DNA from: JAHWJR01 sp035942035
Lineage (GTDB): Bacteria; Actinomycetota; Acidimicrobiia; Acidimicrobiales; CADCSY01
Direction: 5' to 3'
Length of the DNA: 60,944 bases
Assembly: GCA_035942035.1 (NCBI GenBank)
Contig: DASZDK010000100.1
Coordinates: 1 to 60,944 of the forward strand
The translations under genes and the position numbers were made by a program. Of this stretch, positions 27,963 through 35,677 are shown one piece after another. How positions within the stretch are numbered: position 1 is the first letter of the stretch; every line of letters starts with the position of its first letter. Under the pieces are notes generated by a model, which was not told the DNA's origin, did no database searches, and was given only the letters and a program-made list of their open reading frames with translations.

Positions 27963-29720
27963 ATGGCGGCCATGACCACGTTCCGGGTGTGGGCGCCTCG
28001 TGCCGACAGGGTGGAGCTCGACTGCGGCGACCGACCGGTGCCGATGCGCGAGACCGAGAGGGGCTGGTGGGTCGTCGAGCTGCCCGAGGTCGGCCCCGGC
28101 ACGGACTACGCCTTCCGCCTCGACGGCTCGGAGCCACTGCCCGATCCCCGCTCGCCGTTCCAACCCTCGGGAGTGCACGGCCCCTCGCGGGTGGTCGACC
28201 ACGACGCCTTCGCCTGGGGCGACGAGGGCTGGCGTGGTTTCCACCTGCCCTCGGCCCTGCTCTACGAGCTCCATGTCGGCACCTTCAGCCCGAAGGGCAC
28301 CTTCGACGGCGTCATCGACCGCCTCGACCACCTGGTCGAGCTCGGCGTCACGGCGGTGGAAGTCCTTCCAGTGGCGGAGTTCCCCGGCAGCCGCAACTGG
28401 GGGTACGACGGCGTCGACCTGTACGCCCCGCACCACGACTACGGCGGCCCTGATGGGTTCAAGCGACTGGTCGACGCCTGCCATGCCCGGGGCCTCGGCG
28501 TGGTCCTCGACGTCGTCTACAACCACCTCGGTCCCGAGGGGAACTACCTGGAGCGGTTCGGGCCCTACTTCACCTCGTTCTACGCCACGCCCTGGGGCCA
28601 GGCGGTCAACTTCGACCAGCGGGGCAGCGACGAGGTTCGCCGGTTCGTGATCGACAACGCACTGGGATGGCTGCGCGACTACCACGTCGACGCCCTCCGG
28701 GTCGACGCCGTCCACGCCATCGTCGACACCTCGGCGCTCCACATCCTCGAGCAGCTCGCCACCGAGGTGGCCGGCCTGGCCGCCACCGAGAACCGGCCGC
28801 TGTGGCTCATCGCCGAATCGGATCTCAACGATCCCCGGGTGGTGCGCCCGCCGGCGGTCGGCGGCTACGGGATGGACGCGCAGTGGAGCGACGACTTCCA
28901 CCACGCCCTGCACACCGTCCTCACCGGCGAGCACGAGGGCTACTACGCCGACTTCGGCGCCCTGGCCGACCTGGCCACCGCCCTGGCCGACGTGTGGGTC
29001 TACGCCGGGCGGTGGGCGCCGTCCCGGGGCCGCACCCACGGCCGCCCCCCCACCGGGCTCCCTGGGTGGGCCTTCCTCGGCTACCTGCAGAACCACGACC
29101 AGGTGGGCAACCGGGCCCTCGGCGACCGCATCGGAGCCAGCCTGTCCACGGGGAGGTTGAAGGTCGGAGCGGCGCTGTACCTGACGGCGCCGTTCGTCCC
29201 CATGGTCTTCCAGGGGGAGGAGTGGGCCAGCGCCACTCCCTTCCAGTACTTCACCAGCCACGAGGATCGTGAGCTGGGCCGTCTCGTCCGCCAGGGCCGG
29301 CGCTCGGAGTTCGCCGCCTTCGGGTGGGCGGCCGAGGAGGTGCCCGACCCCCAGGAGCGCTCCACCTTCGAGCGGTCGAGACTCGATTGGAAGGAGCTGG
29401 AGCGATCCCCGCACGCCGAGGTCCTCGAGTGGTACCGCTCCCTCATCGCCCTGCGCCGGCGCACGCCGGGGTTCAGCGACGGGCGTCGCGACCTGGTCCG
29501 GGTGCGCTACGACGAGCAGGCCCGGTGGTTGATCGTCGAGCGGGGCGAGCTCCGGGTGGCGGCCAACCTCGGACACACCGACCAGAAGCTCGACTTGGGC
29601 GAGGGGGCGGGGACCACTCTCCTCCTGGCGTCAGACGACGCCGTCTCGCTGGACGACCGCTTCGCCACCCTCCCACCCGACACGGTGCTCATCACCGGGC
29701 CGGCCTCGGTGGCGGGATAG
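27963..29720 (+). CDS. treZ: Malto-oligosyltrehalose trehalohydrolase TreZ
   Basis: About 585 aa (ATG 27963; ATG 27972 is equally good and begins exactly at TTFRVWAPRADRVEL). Releases trehalose from the TreY product. N-terminal carbohydrate-binding domain, then the barrel with LHVGTFSPKGTFDG, LDVVYNHLGPEGNYL, nucleophile in VDALRVDAVHAI (Asp245 counted from 27972), acid/base in LIAESDLNDPR, and QNHDQVGNRALG. Ends with the family FQGEEWASATPFQYF motif and a C-terminal beta domain. Third gene of the glgX-treY-treZ unit, 67 bp after treY. Confidence 0.97.
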   Translation: MAAMTTFRVWAPRADRVELDCGDRPVPMRETERGWWVVELPEVGPGTDYAFRLDGSEPLPDPRSPFQPSGVHGPSRVVDHDAFAWGDEGWRGFHLPSALLYELHVGTFSPKGTFDGVIDRLDHLVELGVTAVEVLPVAEFPGSRNWGYDGVDLYAPHHDYGGPDGFKRLVDACHARGLGVVLDVVYNHLGPEGNYLERFGPYFTSFYATPWGQAVNFDQRGSDEVRRFVIDNALGWLRDYHVDALRVDAVHAIVDTSALHILEQLATEVAGLAATENRPLWLIAESDLNDPRVVRPPAVGGYGMDAQWSDDFHHALHTVLTGEHEGYYADFGALADLATALADVWVYAGRWAPSRGRTHGRPPTGLPGWAFLGYLQNHDQVGNRALGDRIGASLSTGRLKVGAALYLTAPFVPMVFQGEEWASATPFQYFTSHEDRELGRLVRQGRRSEFAAFGWAAEEVPDPQERSTFERSRLDWKELERSPHAEVLEWYRSLIALRRRTPGFSDGRRDLVRVRYDEQARWLIVERGELRVAANLGHTDQKLDLGEGAGTTLLLASDDAVSLDDRFATLPPDTVLITGPASVAG

Positions 29721-29741
29721 CGCCTGCGCCGGCGTCAGGCG
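29721..29741. terminator. Weak bidirectional terminator candidate between treZ and sthA
   Basis: CGCCTG (29721-29726) can pair with CAGGCG (29736-29741) across a GC-rich 9-nt loop in the 14-bp gap between two converging genes. There is no T-tract, so this is a hairpin candidate only. Confidence 0.25.
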
Positions 29742-31150
29742 TCGGTGACCGAGGCCAGGGCGCGGATCTTGTTGGCGGCGTCGAGGCCGGCGACCTTGTA
29801 GGCCTCGGCCAGCGTCGGGTAGTTGAACACGGCGTTCACCAGGTAGTCGACGCCGCCGCCGTTGGCCATGAGCGCCTGGCCGATGTGCACCAGCTCGGTG
29901 GCGCCGGCGCCGAGGATGTGGACCCCGAGGAGGCTCTGGTCGTCCGGGGAGACGAGGAGCTTCAACAGCCCGTGGGAGTCACCGATGATCTGGCCCGAGG
30001 CCAGCTCGCGGTAGCGGGCCATGCCCACCTCGTAGGGCACGGCGGCGGCGGTGAGCTCGTCCTCGGTGCGCCCGACGTAGCTGATCTCGGGGATGGTGTA
30101 GATGCCGATGGGCACCAGGTCGCTCAGCGGCGGGGCCGGCTCCCCCAGAGCGTGCAGCACGGCTAGGCGGCCCTGCTCCATGGAGGTGGAGGCCAGGGCG
30201 GGGAACCCGACCACGTCGCCCACGGCGTAGATGTGGTCGACCTGGGTCTGGAAGTGGTCGTTCACCGGGATGCGTCCCCGCTCGTCGGCGGTCAGCCCGG
30301 CGGCGGGCAGGTCGAGGGCGTCGGTGACGCCCTGGCGGCCGGCCGAGTAGAGCACGACGTCGGCGAGGATGCGCTTGCCGCTGGCCAGCGTGGCGATGGC
30401 CTGCCCACTGCGGCGGTCGACCGAGGTGACGTGCTCGCCGAAGCGGAACACCGTGCCCAGGTCGCGCAGGGAGAAGCGAAGGGCCTCGACGATCTCGGCG
30501 TCGCAGAACTCGAGCATGCGGTCCCGCCGCTCGACCACGGTCACCTTGGTGCCCAGGGCGGCGAACATCGAGGCGTACTCCATGCCGATGACGCCGGCGC
30601 CGACGACCACCAACGAAGAGGGGATCTGCTCGAGGTGGATGACGCTGTCGGAGTCGATGACGGTGCGGCCGTCGAACTCCACCGAGGCCGGGCGGGCCGG
30701 GCGGGTGCCGGTGGCGATCACGATGTGCTCGGCCCGCACCAGCCGCTCGTCACCTTCTCGGCGACGGACGGCGACGGTGTGGGGGTCGACGAAACGGCCG
30801 GTCCCGTTCAGCATCGTCACCCGGTTGCGCACGAGTTGGTCGCGCACCACATGGGCCTCCCGCTCGACGACGTGGGTGGTGCGGGATATGAGGTCCTGGA
30901 CGGTGATCTCCTGCTTGACCCGGTAGCTCTGCCCGTACATCTCCCGCTGCATGAGCCCCGTCAGGTGGACCACCGCCTCGCGCATGGTCTTGGACGGGAT
31001 GGTGCCGGTGTGCAGGCACACACCCCCGACGGTGGGCGAGCGCTCCACCACCGCGGCGCGCCGGCCCAGCTTGGCGGCGGCGATGGCGGCCTTCTGGCCG
31101 CCGGGCCCGCTGCCGATGACGATGAGGTCGAAGTCTTCGGAAGTCGCCAC
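29735..31150 (-). CDS. sthA: Soluble (Si-specific) NAD(P) transhydrogenase SthA
   Basis: 471 aa flavoprotein of the pyridine nucleotide-disulfide reductase family. FAD motif GSGPGGQKAA at residues 13-22. The redox-site position reads GGVCLHTGTIPSK: one Cys (45) and a Thr where disulfide reductases have the second Cys, the pattern that separates SthA from lipoamide dehydrogenase. Second nucleotide site VVVGAGVIGMEYASMF near 176-191, GDVVGFPALAS, and the C-terminal dimer domain with HILGAGATELVHIGQALMA. It balances NADPH and NADH in the cytoplasm. Start is GTG at 31150. Confidence 0.93.
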   Translation of the reverse strand: MATSEDFDLIVIGSGPGGQKAAIAAAKLGRRAAVVERSPTVGGVCLHTGTIPSKTMREAVVHLTGLMQREMYGQSYRVKQEITVQDLISRTTHVVEREAHVVRDQLVRNRVTMLNGTGRFVDPHTVAVRRREGDERLVRAEHIVIATGTRPARPASVEFDGRTVIDSDSVIHLEQIPSSLVVVGAGVIGMEYASMFAALGTKVTVVERRDRMLEFCDAEIVEALRFSLRDLGTVFRFGEHVTSVDRRSGQAIATLASGKRILADVVLYSAGRQGVTDALDLPAAGLTADERGRIPVNDHFQTQVDHIYAVGDVVGFPALASTSMEQGRLAVLHALGEPAPPLSDLVPIGIYTIPEISYVGRTEDELTAAAVPYEVGMARYRELASGQIIGDSHGLLKLLVSPDDQSLLGVHILGAGATELVHIGQALMANGGGVDYLVNAVFNYPTLAEAYKVAGLDAANKIRALASVTDA

Positions 31151-31253
31151 GTGGTGAGGGTGATCGGGAACGCCCTGCCTCCGGCGGCGAACCTACCCCC
31201 GGGCTGGCGAAAGCACGAGGTGGAGCGCTGGCACGCTGGCCGGCGTTGTCTCA

Positions 31254-31343
31254 GGGCCCGGCGCAGAACTACTTGGCCGATCCAGTGAGGCACCTCGCAG
31301 GTGGAAGGGCCTGCGGACGCGCAAGTAGTTCTGCGCCGGGTCC
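31254..31343. repeat. Long inverted repeat (22-bp arms, 46-bp centre)
   Basis: Left arm 31254-31275 ends in GGCGCAGAACTACTTG, and right arm 31322-31343 starts with CAAGTAGTTCTGCGCC. The arms pair at 21 of 22 positions. The centre contains a smaller hairpin (CACCT...AGGTG, near 31291-31303). It sits between the EamA stop, which directly abuts the right arm, and the start of sthA. No T-run follows, so a simple terminator is unlikely; a small miniature transposon-like or structured regulatory element is possible. Confidence 0.75.
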
Positions 31344-32351
31344 TCAGGCGGGAAGCGATCCCGGGGCCGGGGGAGTGGCCGGCGCCGCCCTTCGGCGAGC
31401 GGTGCCCAGCAGGACTCCGGCGAGAACCAGGCAGGCGCCGAGGAGCTGGGCGGCCGAGGGTGCCTCCCCGAGCACGGCGGCGGCAAGGAGGACGGCGGCT
31501 CCCGGCTGGAGGAGCAGGAGCATTGAGGTGACCGCCGCCGGCAGGCGGGGCAGGGACACGGAGATGAACAACCAGCCCGACACCTGGGCGGTGAGGGCCA
31601 GCAGCGCCAACCACCCGTGGGCGGGCCAGGACGGCGACAGGTCGAGCTCCCCGGTCACCGCGGCCAGCAGCGCCGCCACGACGGCGGCGACGGCGGTGAC
31701 CTCGAACAGGGTGCCGGCCAGGCGGCCGTCGCGGGTGGCTTGGCGGTGGACCAGGATGAACCCGGCGTAGACGACGGAGGTGGTGGCGCCGAAGATCACG
31801 CCCAGGGCCGGGTCCTCGCCGTAGGCGCCCTGCCCGATGACGCCGGAGATGAGCACCACGCCCACCAGCACCACCGGGGTGGCCCCCAGCAGCCGACGGT
31901 CTGGGCGCTCGGCGAGGAGCACCCACGCCGCCAGACCCACCACGAGCACCTGCAGGTTCCCGAGCACGGTTGCCAAGCCGGCACCCACAGCGCCGATGGC
32001 GTGGTGCCACAGGACCAGATCGAGGGCGAACAGGGCGCCGGCGACGAGGTGGTACCGGTGCTGGCGGGCTGGCTCCGCCGGCGTCCGTCTGGCCGCGCCC
32101 GCTCGGCCACCGCCGGCAACGGCCAACCGCCGGCGACGCTCGAAAAGAGCGAGCACACCCAGGACTGGCGCGGCGTAGGAGAAGCGGAACACCGCAGCCG
32201 TGGCCGGCGCCACGTCGGCCAGCCGCACCAGCACACCGGACGTGGCGATGCAGAGCGCGCCGGCGACGGCTGACAGGGCGGGCCGTCGGGCCAGGGCGGC
32301 CAGCACCGGGAGCAGAGCAGCGGGTGCCGTGGGCGCTCCCACCACCGCCAT
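31344..32351 (-). CDS. EamA-family (DMT superfamily) transporter
   Basis: 335 aa with about ten predicted membrane helices in two EamA repeats: the first includes TSGVLVRLADVAPATAAVFRF, the second LGVIFGATTSVVYAGFILVHR and ends in LLGACLVLAGVLLG. Family members export amino acids, drugs or other small metabolites; the substrate cannot be told. Start ATG at 32351 is only 38 bp from the divergent lycopene cyclase start, so the two may share a promoter. Its stop abuts the right arm of the inverted repeat. Confidence 0.88.
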   Translation of the reverse strand: MAVVGAPTAPAALLPVLAALARRPALSAVAGALCIATSGVLVRLADVAPATAAVFRFSYAAPVLGVLALFERRRRLAVAGGGRAGAARRTPAEPARQHRYHLVAGALFALDLVLWHHAIGAVGAGLATVLGNLQVLVVGLAAWVLLAERPDRRLLGATPVVLVGVVLISGVIGQGAYGEDPALGVIFGATTSVVYAGFILVHRQATRDGRLAGTLFEVTAVAAVVAALLAAVTGELDLSPSWPAHGWLALLALTAQVSGWLFISVSLPRLPAAVTSMLLLLQPGAAVLLAAAVLGEAPSAAQLLGACLVLAGVLLGTARRRAAPATPPAPGSLPA

Positions 32352-32389
32352 GTCGACCGAAGCTAGCGGTCACCCCTACGCTCACCTCG

Positions 32390-32731
32390 GTGGAGGACCG
32401 CTTCCAGTACCTGAAGCTGATGGGAGCGTGCCTGGTCCTCACCTTGCCACTGGAGTTCGCCTACCAGGCTCGGGTGTGGCGGCGCCCCCGCCGGCTGGTG
32501 CGGGCGCTGACGCCCACCCTGGCTATCTTCATCCCGTGGGACCTCCTCGCCTTCCGCGCCGGCCACTGGCGGCTCAACCCGGAGTACTCGACGGGGAAGA
32601 AGCTCCCGGGGGGACTTCCGGTCGACGAGGCGGCGTTCTTCGTCGCCGTGCCGATCTGCGGGCTGCTGTCGTACGAGGCGGTGCGCAACGGGCTGGCGGG
32701 AATGCATCCCTGGCGCGCGCCTACCCGCTGA
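32390..32731 (+). CDS. crtYc: Lycopene cyclase domain protein, N-terminal half (CrtYc-like)
   Basis: 113 aa with three hydrophobic helices. LEFAYQARVWRRPRRL and the family motif PVDEAAFF match CrtYc, half of the heterodimeric lycopene beta-cyclase of actinobacteria, an integral membrane enzyme forming ionone rings. GTG start at 32390. The frame ends at 32729-32731, but conserved sequence continues at once in the frame one base back as the CrtYd-like half. In many relatives the two halves are either one fused protein or two ATGA-overlapping genes. Here the second half has no start codon of its own nearby. Confidence 0.8.
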   Translation: MEDRFQYLKLMGACLVLTLPLEFAYQARVWRRPRRLVRALTPTLAIFIPWDLLAFRAGHWRLNPEYSTGKKLPGGLPVDEAAFFVAVPICGLLSYEAVRNGLAGMHPWRAPTR

Positions 32732-33048
32732 CCTCGCTCCTGGCCGCGGCCGGGGTGGTGGGGGCCGAGGTGGGGTGGCTGCGCACCGGGGTCTTTCGCA
32801 CTAAGACCTACTGGATCTCGATGGGAATCGTGTTCGGGTTCATGGTCGGCGTCGACGGATGGATGAGCAAGCTTTCGGCGCCCATCGTCGTCTACAACCC
32901 CGACCACATCAGCGGCGTGCGCTTTCCGTGGGACATCCCGACCGAGGAGTTCGCCTACGCCTTCGCCATGCTGACGCTGCCGATCCTGTTGTGGGAGCGT
33001 GACCGGCAGGCGGCTGCTGCTGCCACCGCCGGTACGCTCGGCCCGTGA
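32701..33048 (+). CDS. crtYd: Lycopene cyclase domain protein, C-terminal half (CrtYd-like), start not found
   Basis: From about residue ASLARAYPLTSLLAAAG onward the frame gives some 110 residues with three helices and the second cyclase motif PTEEFAYAF plus LPILLWERDR, as in CrtYd. Reading back in this frame, no ATG, GTG or TTG occurs for more than 120 bp, while the CrtYc frame is still open. The simplest reading is a fused cyclase carrying a one-base frameshift near 32695-32720; ribosomal frameshifting or an atypical start are alternatives. The stop overlaps crtZ (GTGA at 33045-33048). Confidence 0.7.
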   Translation, partial: NASLARAYPLTSLLAAAGVVGAEVGWLRTGVFRTKTYWISMGIVFGFMVGVDGWMSKLSAPIVVYNPDHISGVRFPWDIPTEEFAYAFAMLTLPILLWERDRQAAAAATAGTLGP

Positions 33049-33563
33049 CCTTGCTGCTGGTCGGCGCCGCGTTCATGGGGATGGAGGCGTTCGTCTACGT
33101 CTCGCACCGCTGGTTGATGCACGGGCCCGGCCTGCCGGTCCACCAGAGCCATCACGAGGTACACGACGAGCCGGGCTTCGAGCTCAACGACCTCTATCCC
33201 TTGTTCGGCTCGGTGCTGGCCATGGCCGCTTTCGGGGTGGGCCTCAACGTCGAGGGGTGGAGTTCCCTGGTGCCCCTCGGCATCGGCCTCACCCTCTACG
33301 GGGCGGCCTACGCCTTTGTGCACGACGTCTACATCCACCGCCGCCTGCCGTGGTTCACCGCCGAGGTGCCGGTCCTCGAGCGACTGAAGGCCGCCCACCG
33401 CATCCACCATCTGTGGGCGGGTGAGCCCTACGGCATGCTCTTCCCGGTCGTCCCCGCCGAGTTGCGCCGGCGAGCGGAACGGGTCGACTACGACCCGTTC
33501 CCGCCGGCCCGCCCGGCGCAAGCGAGCGGGTCGGCGCCGTCCCAGGTGCCCATCGACCGGTAG
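33045..33563 (+). CDS. crtZ: Beta-carotene hydroxylase CrtZ-like (fatty acid hydroxylase superfamily)
   Basis: 172 aa. The di-iron histidine boxes are all present: HRWLMH (21-26), HQSHH (33-37), HDVYIH (93-98) and HRIHH (118-122). Four membrane helices. CrtZ hydroxylates ionone rings at C3 to give zeaxanthin. The GTG start overlaps the cyclase stop, so cyclisation and hydroxylation are coupled genetically. The Pro/Ala/Ser-rich last 25 residues overlap the 3' end of the opposing monooxygenase by 76 bp, so the true C-terminus may be non-conserved. Confidence 0.92.
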   Translation: MTLLLVGAAFMGMEAFVYVSHRWLMHGPGLPVHQSHHEVHDEPGFELNDLYPLFGSVLAMAAFGVGLNVEGWSSLVPLGIGLTLYGAAYAFVHDVYIHRRLPWFTAEVPVLERLKAAHRIHHLWAGEPYGMLFPVVPAELRRRAERVDYDPFPPARPAQASGSAPSQVPIDR

Positions 33564-34231
33564 GGCCGGAACCGGGCGAACAGTTCCTCGCCGAACCAAC
33601 CGTGGCGGCGGGTGTGCCGCACCACCTCCTCGTGCGGTGAACCGCCGTAAGCGAAGGCTTCCATGTCCGCCACCGAGCGCCACAGGCTGAAGGTGGCCTG
33701 GAGGCCCACGGGTGCCTCGCCGATACCCAGCGCGGCGAGGAGCCCGGGGGAACGGTGAAGATGGTCGTCAACGGCGGGCACCGACCGGTAGAACGCCGGC
33801 CAGTGGCGGACGGTGATGCGAGCCCGGGTGAGCACCGCCACCGGCTCGTCGGGGCCACCGTCGGCAGCCGGAGGCGCAGGGCCCGCCATCCCGGCGAGAA
33901 CCGCCACCCCGCCCCAGCTCCCGTGGGCCGAGAGCGGGGCCAGGCGCACCGACCACGTCTCGTCAGCGTGCTCAGCCCACCGGGCGGCGACGGGGGAGCT
34001 GAGCAGGAAGGCGTCGAGGGCCTCCTCGTCATCCCACACCGCGAAGGTGGCCCACCGCCGCAGGTCGCCACCCAGCCCCATGGCCGAGCCTCTGCCGGTG
34101 CCGAGCCGGCGGGCGAAGCGCAGGCCCGGCGTTGCCTCCAGCGGTCGCCGGCGGGCCACCAGGTCGGCCATGGCGCTCACGGCGTGACGGGCGGGGTAGC
34201 GATCGAGGTGGAACGACGCGACGGGAGGCAT
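33488..34231 (-). CDS. CrtA-like (spheroidene monooxygenase family) carotenoid ketolase candidate
   Basis: 247 aa, soluble. The N-terminal half has a dimeric ferredoxin-like fold typical of antibiotic-biosynthesis-type monooxygenases (FAVWDDEEALDAFL). The C-terminus has RHTRRHGWFGEELFARFRPY followed by GTWDG, the end motif of spheroidene monooxygenase CrtA. CrtA adds keto groups at the acyclic carotene C2; relatives in actinobacteria are often found with crt genes. ATG 34231 places the conserved SFHLDRYP at the N-terminus. It converges on crtZ. Assignment to carotenoids rests on family and neighbourhood. Confidence 0.72.
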   Translation of the reverse strand: MPPVASFHLDRYPARHAVSAMADLVARRRPLEATPGLRFARRLGTGRGSAMGLGGDLRRWATFAVWDDEEALDAFLLSSPVAARWAEHADETWSVRLAPLSAHGSWGGVAVLAGMAGPAPPAADGGPDEPVAVLTRARITVRHWPAFYRSVPAVDDHLHRSPGLLAALGIGEAPVGLQATFSLWRSVADMEAFAYGGSPHEEVVRHTRRHGWFGEELFARFRPYRSMGTWDGADPLACAGRAGGNGS

Positions 34232-34381
34232 GGCCGCCGGCGACGGTACCCGCCGCCGGTCGGCGAGCGTCCGCAGGCCACGGTCGGAGGTCTTGTCGTT
34301 CAGGATGCCGCTCGCCTGGCCACGGGGGCGCTGAGGTCCGTGGAGCGGTCCCGCTCGGCCCATGGCGGGTAGGACCCGGGC

Positions 34382-34579
34382 ATGACCGATTCCACCCCCG
34401 ACCTGCCGCCCGAGGAGCCCTTCGCCGGCGAAGAGCCTCCTGTCGAGGACGCCGACCACGAGGAGAGCGCGATCGACCGCATGCGCCACAGCGGCGTCGG
34501 TGTGGAAGACCCCCACATCGTGGGCGACGTGGGGCCCACGGACGTCCCGCCTGGAACTGACCCCGATTCCGTGACCTGA
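34382..34579 (+). CDS. Small acidic protein of unknown function
   Basis: 65 aa, with over 20 Asp/Glu and Pro-rich, no hydrophobic helix, no cysteines; likely unstructured. It starts at ATG and has good third-position GC. I know no family for it. A 150-bp gap separates it from the CrtA-like gene, which is divergent; I see no further signal there. Confidence 0.5.
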   Translation: MTDSTPDLPPEEPFAGEEPPVEDADHEESAIDRMRHSGVGVEDPHIVGDVGPTDVPPGTDPDSVT

Positions 34580-34616
34580 TTCCGGCGGCCGGGCCGCACG
34601 GTCCCGGGTCGAGACG

Positions 34617-35078
34617 TCACTCCCGGCGGAGCCGGAACACCGGCACGCGACGCCCGGCGCGCCGCTCGTACCTGTCGATCCGCGGCCAGACCTCGCAGAG
34701 GTGACGCCAGGCCTCCTGGCGATCCGCTCCGGTCATCTCCACGGCAAGGACCGGGAGCGGGGCGCGATCCACCCATGCCACTGCCTGCGGGTTCGCTCGA
34801 AGGTTGGCGACCCAGTCGGGCACGCGAGCCTGGCCGCCGGCTCCTCCGACGACGAGCAGCGTGCCGTCGTCCAAACGCTTGAAGGCGAGGGTCGTCGATC
34901 GTTTGGCGCGGGACCTGCGCCCGATCGTCTCGAGCACCAGCACCGGCGTCCTGAACACGACTGAGACCGCGCTCCTGCCGAACCGACGCACCTGAGCCGC
35001 CTCCACCGCCTTGGCCATCCGGCCCAGCCATCGAAGGCAGCCGGCGAGCCTGCGTCCACAGCTTCGTCGGTGCGCCAC
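34617..35078 (-). CDS. Deazaflavin (F420)-dependent nitroreductase family protein
   Basis: 153 aa, a small split beta-barrel of the DUF385/Ddn family. Recognisable segments are VLVLETIGRRSRAKRSTTLAF, LLVVGGAGGQ with DWVANLRANPQAVAWV, and the C-terminal WPRIDRYERRAGRRVPVFRL. Members use F420H2 to reduce quinones or nitro compounds. GTG at 35078 is chosen because the conserved part begins soon after and a purine-rich stretch precedes it. Two strong hairpins lie just upstream (35121-35189). Confidence 0.82.
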   Translation of the reverse strand: MAHRRSCGRRLAGCLRWLGRMAKAVEAAQVRRFGRSAVSVVFRTPVLVLETIGRRSRAKRSTTLAFKRLDDGTLLVVGGAGGQARVPDWVANLRANPQAVAWVDRAPLPVLAVEMTGADRQEAWRHLCEVWPRIDRYERRAGRRVPVFRLRRE

Positions 35079-35120
35079 GGTTCCAGTCTCCCAGCCCCCT
35101 TGGAAGCTGGGACGCCCGAC

Positions 35121-35153
35121 CGTGGTGCCTGGGGCCGGGCCCTGGGCACCACG
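35121..35153. repeat. Near-perfect 33-bp palindrome (hairpin)
   Basis: CGTGGTGCC (35121-35129) pairs fully with GGCACCACG (35145-35153), and inside it GGGCC (35132-35136) pairs with GGCCC (35138-35142), with only symmetrical TG/TG mismatches between the stems. It lies 43 bp upstream of the deazaflavin-dependent oxidoreductase start. It could be an operator or the terminator of a lost gene; no T-run follows. Confidence 0.65.
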
Positions 35154-35171
35154 GACAATGGGCTCTTCACA

Positions 35172-35189
35172 GTGCGTTCGAAAACGCAC
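35172..35189. repeat. Small hairpin GTGCGTT-CGAA-AACGCAC
   Basis: Seven perfect base pairs close a CGAA tetraloop, in the same non-coding gap as the 33-bp palindrome 18 bp away. GNRA-like or CGAA loops are stable in RNA, so this may act at RNA level; the role is unknown. Confidence 0.5.
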
Positions 35190-35263
35190 CGCAGCCCCCG
35201 TCGAGAGCGACGCGTGACAGCCGGAGGCGACGACGCCAGACGACGCGTTCAGAGCGCGGGCCT

Positions 35264-35677
35264 CTAATCGTTCTTCGCCACGTCTACGAGCAGACGGGCG
35301 CGACCGTGGTCTTCGTCACCCATGACGTCTACGAGGCGCTCTACCTGAGTGACCGGGGGCTCATTCTGCAGGGCGATCCCTCGACGATCGGCGGGTCGGT
35401 CGCGGTCCAGTGCTCGCGGCCGCGCGACCAGATCCGGACCAAGCAGTCGGAAGGGTTCCTCACGCTGCGCCGCAGGGTGTACGAAGCGATCATGCACAAA
35501 GGCCATGACGAGCCGGATGCGCTGGCTCCACTGGATCAACTGGCCGGGGCTGCTCATCATGGGACTCTTCGCCGGCGCGTGGGAGGCAGCCGTGCGGTGG
35601 TCGCTGCTCGACTACCAGTACCTGCCGGCGCCGTCGGCCATCGCCCCCGGCGCTCGTACCCTGCTGACCTCGGGTGA
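35264..35677 (+). pseudogene. C-terminal remnant of a NitT/TauT-type ABC ATPase
   Basis: The frame opens at once in a conserved end segment: HVYEQTGATVVFVTHDVYEAL contains the switch His of an ABC ATPase, and LYLSDRGLILQGDP and EGFLTLRRRVYEAIM continue as in SsuB/TauB proteins. Walker A, signature and Walker B, which should precede by some 150 residues, are missing. Upstream DNA (35190-35263) shows no match in any frame, so the 5' part was deleted or replaced near 35262. The last 170 bp overlap the permease and look like shadow. This protein cannot bind ATP. Confidence 0.8.
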
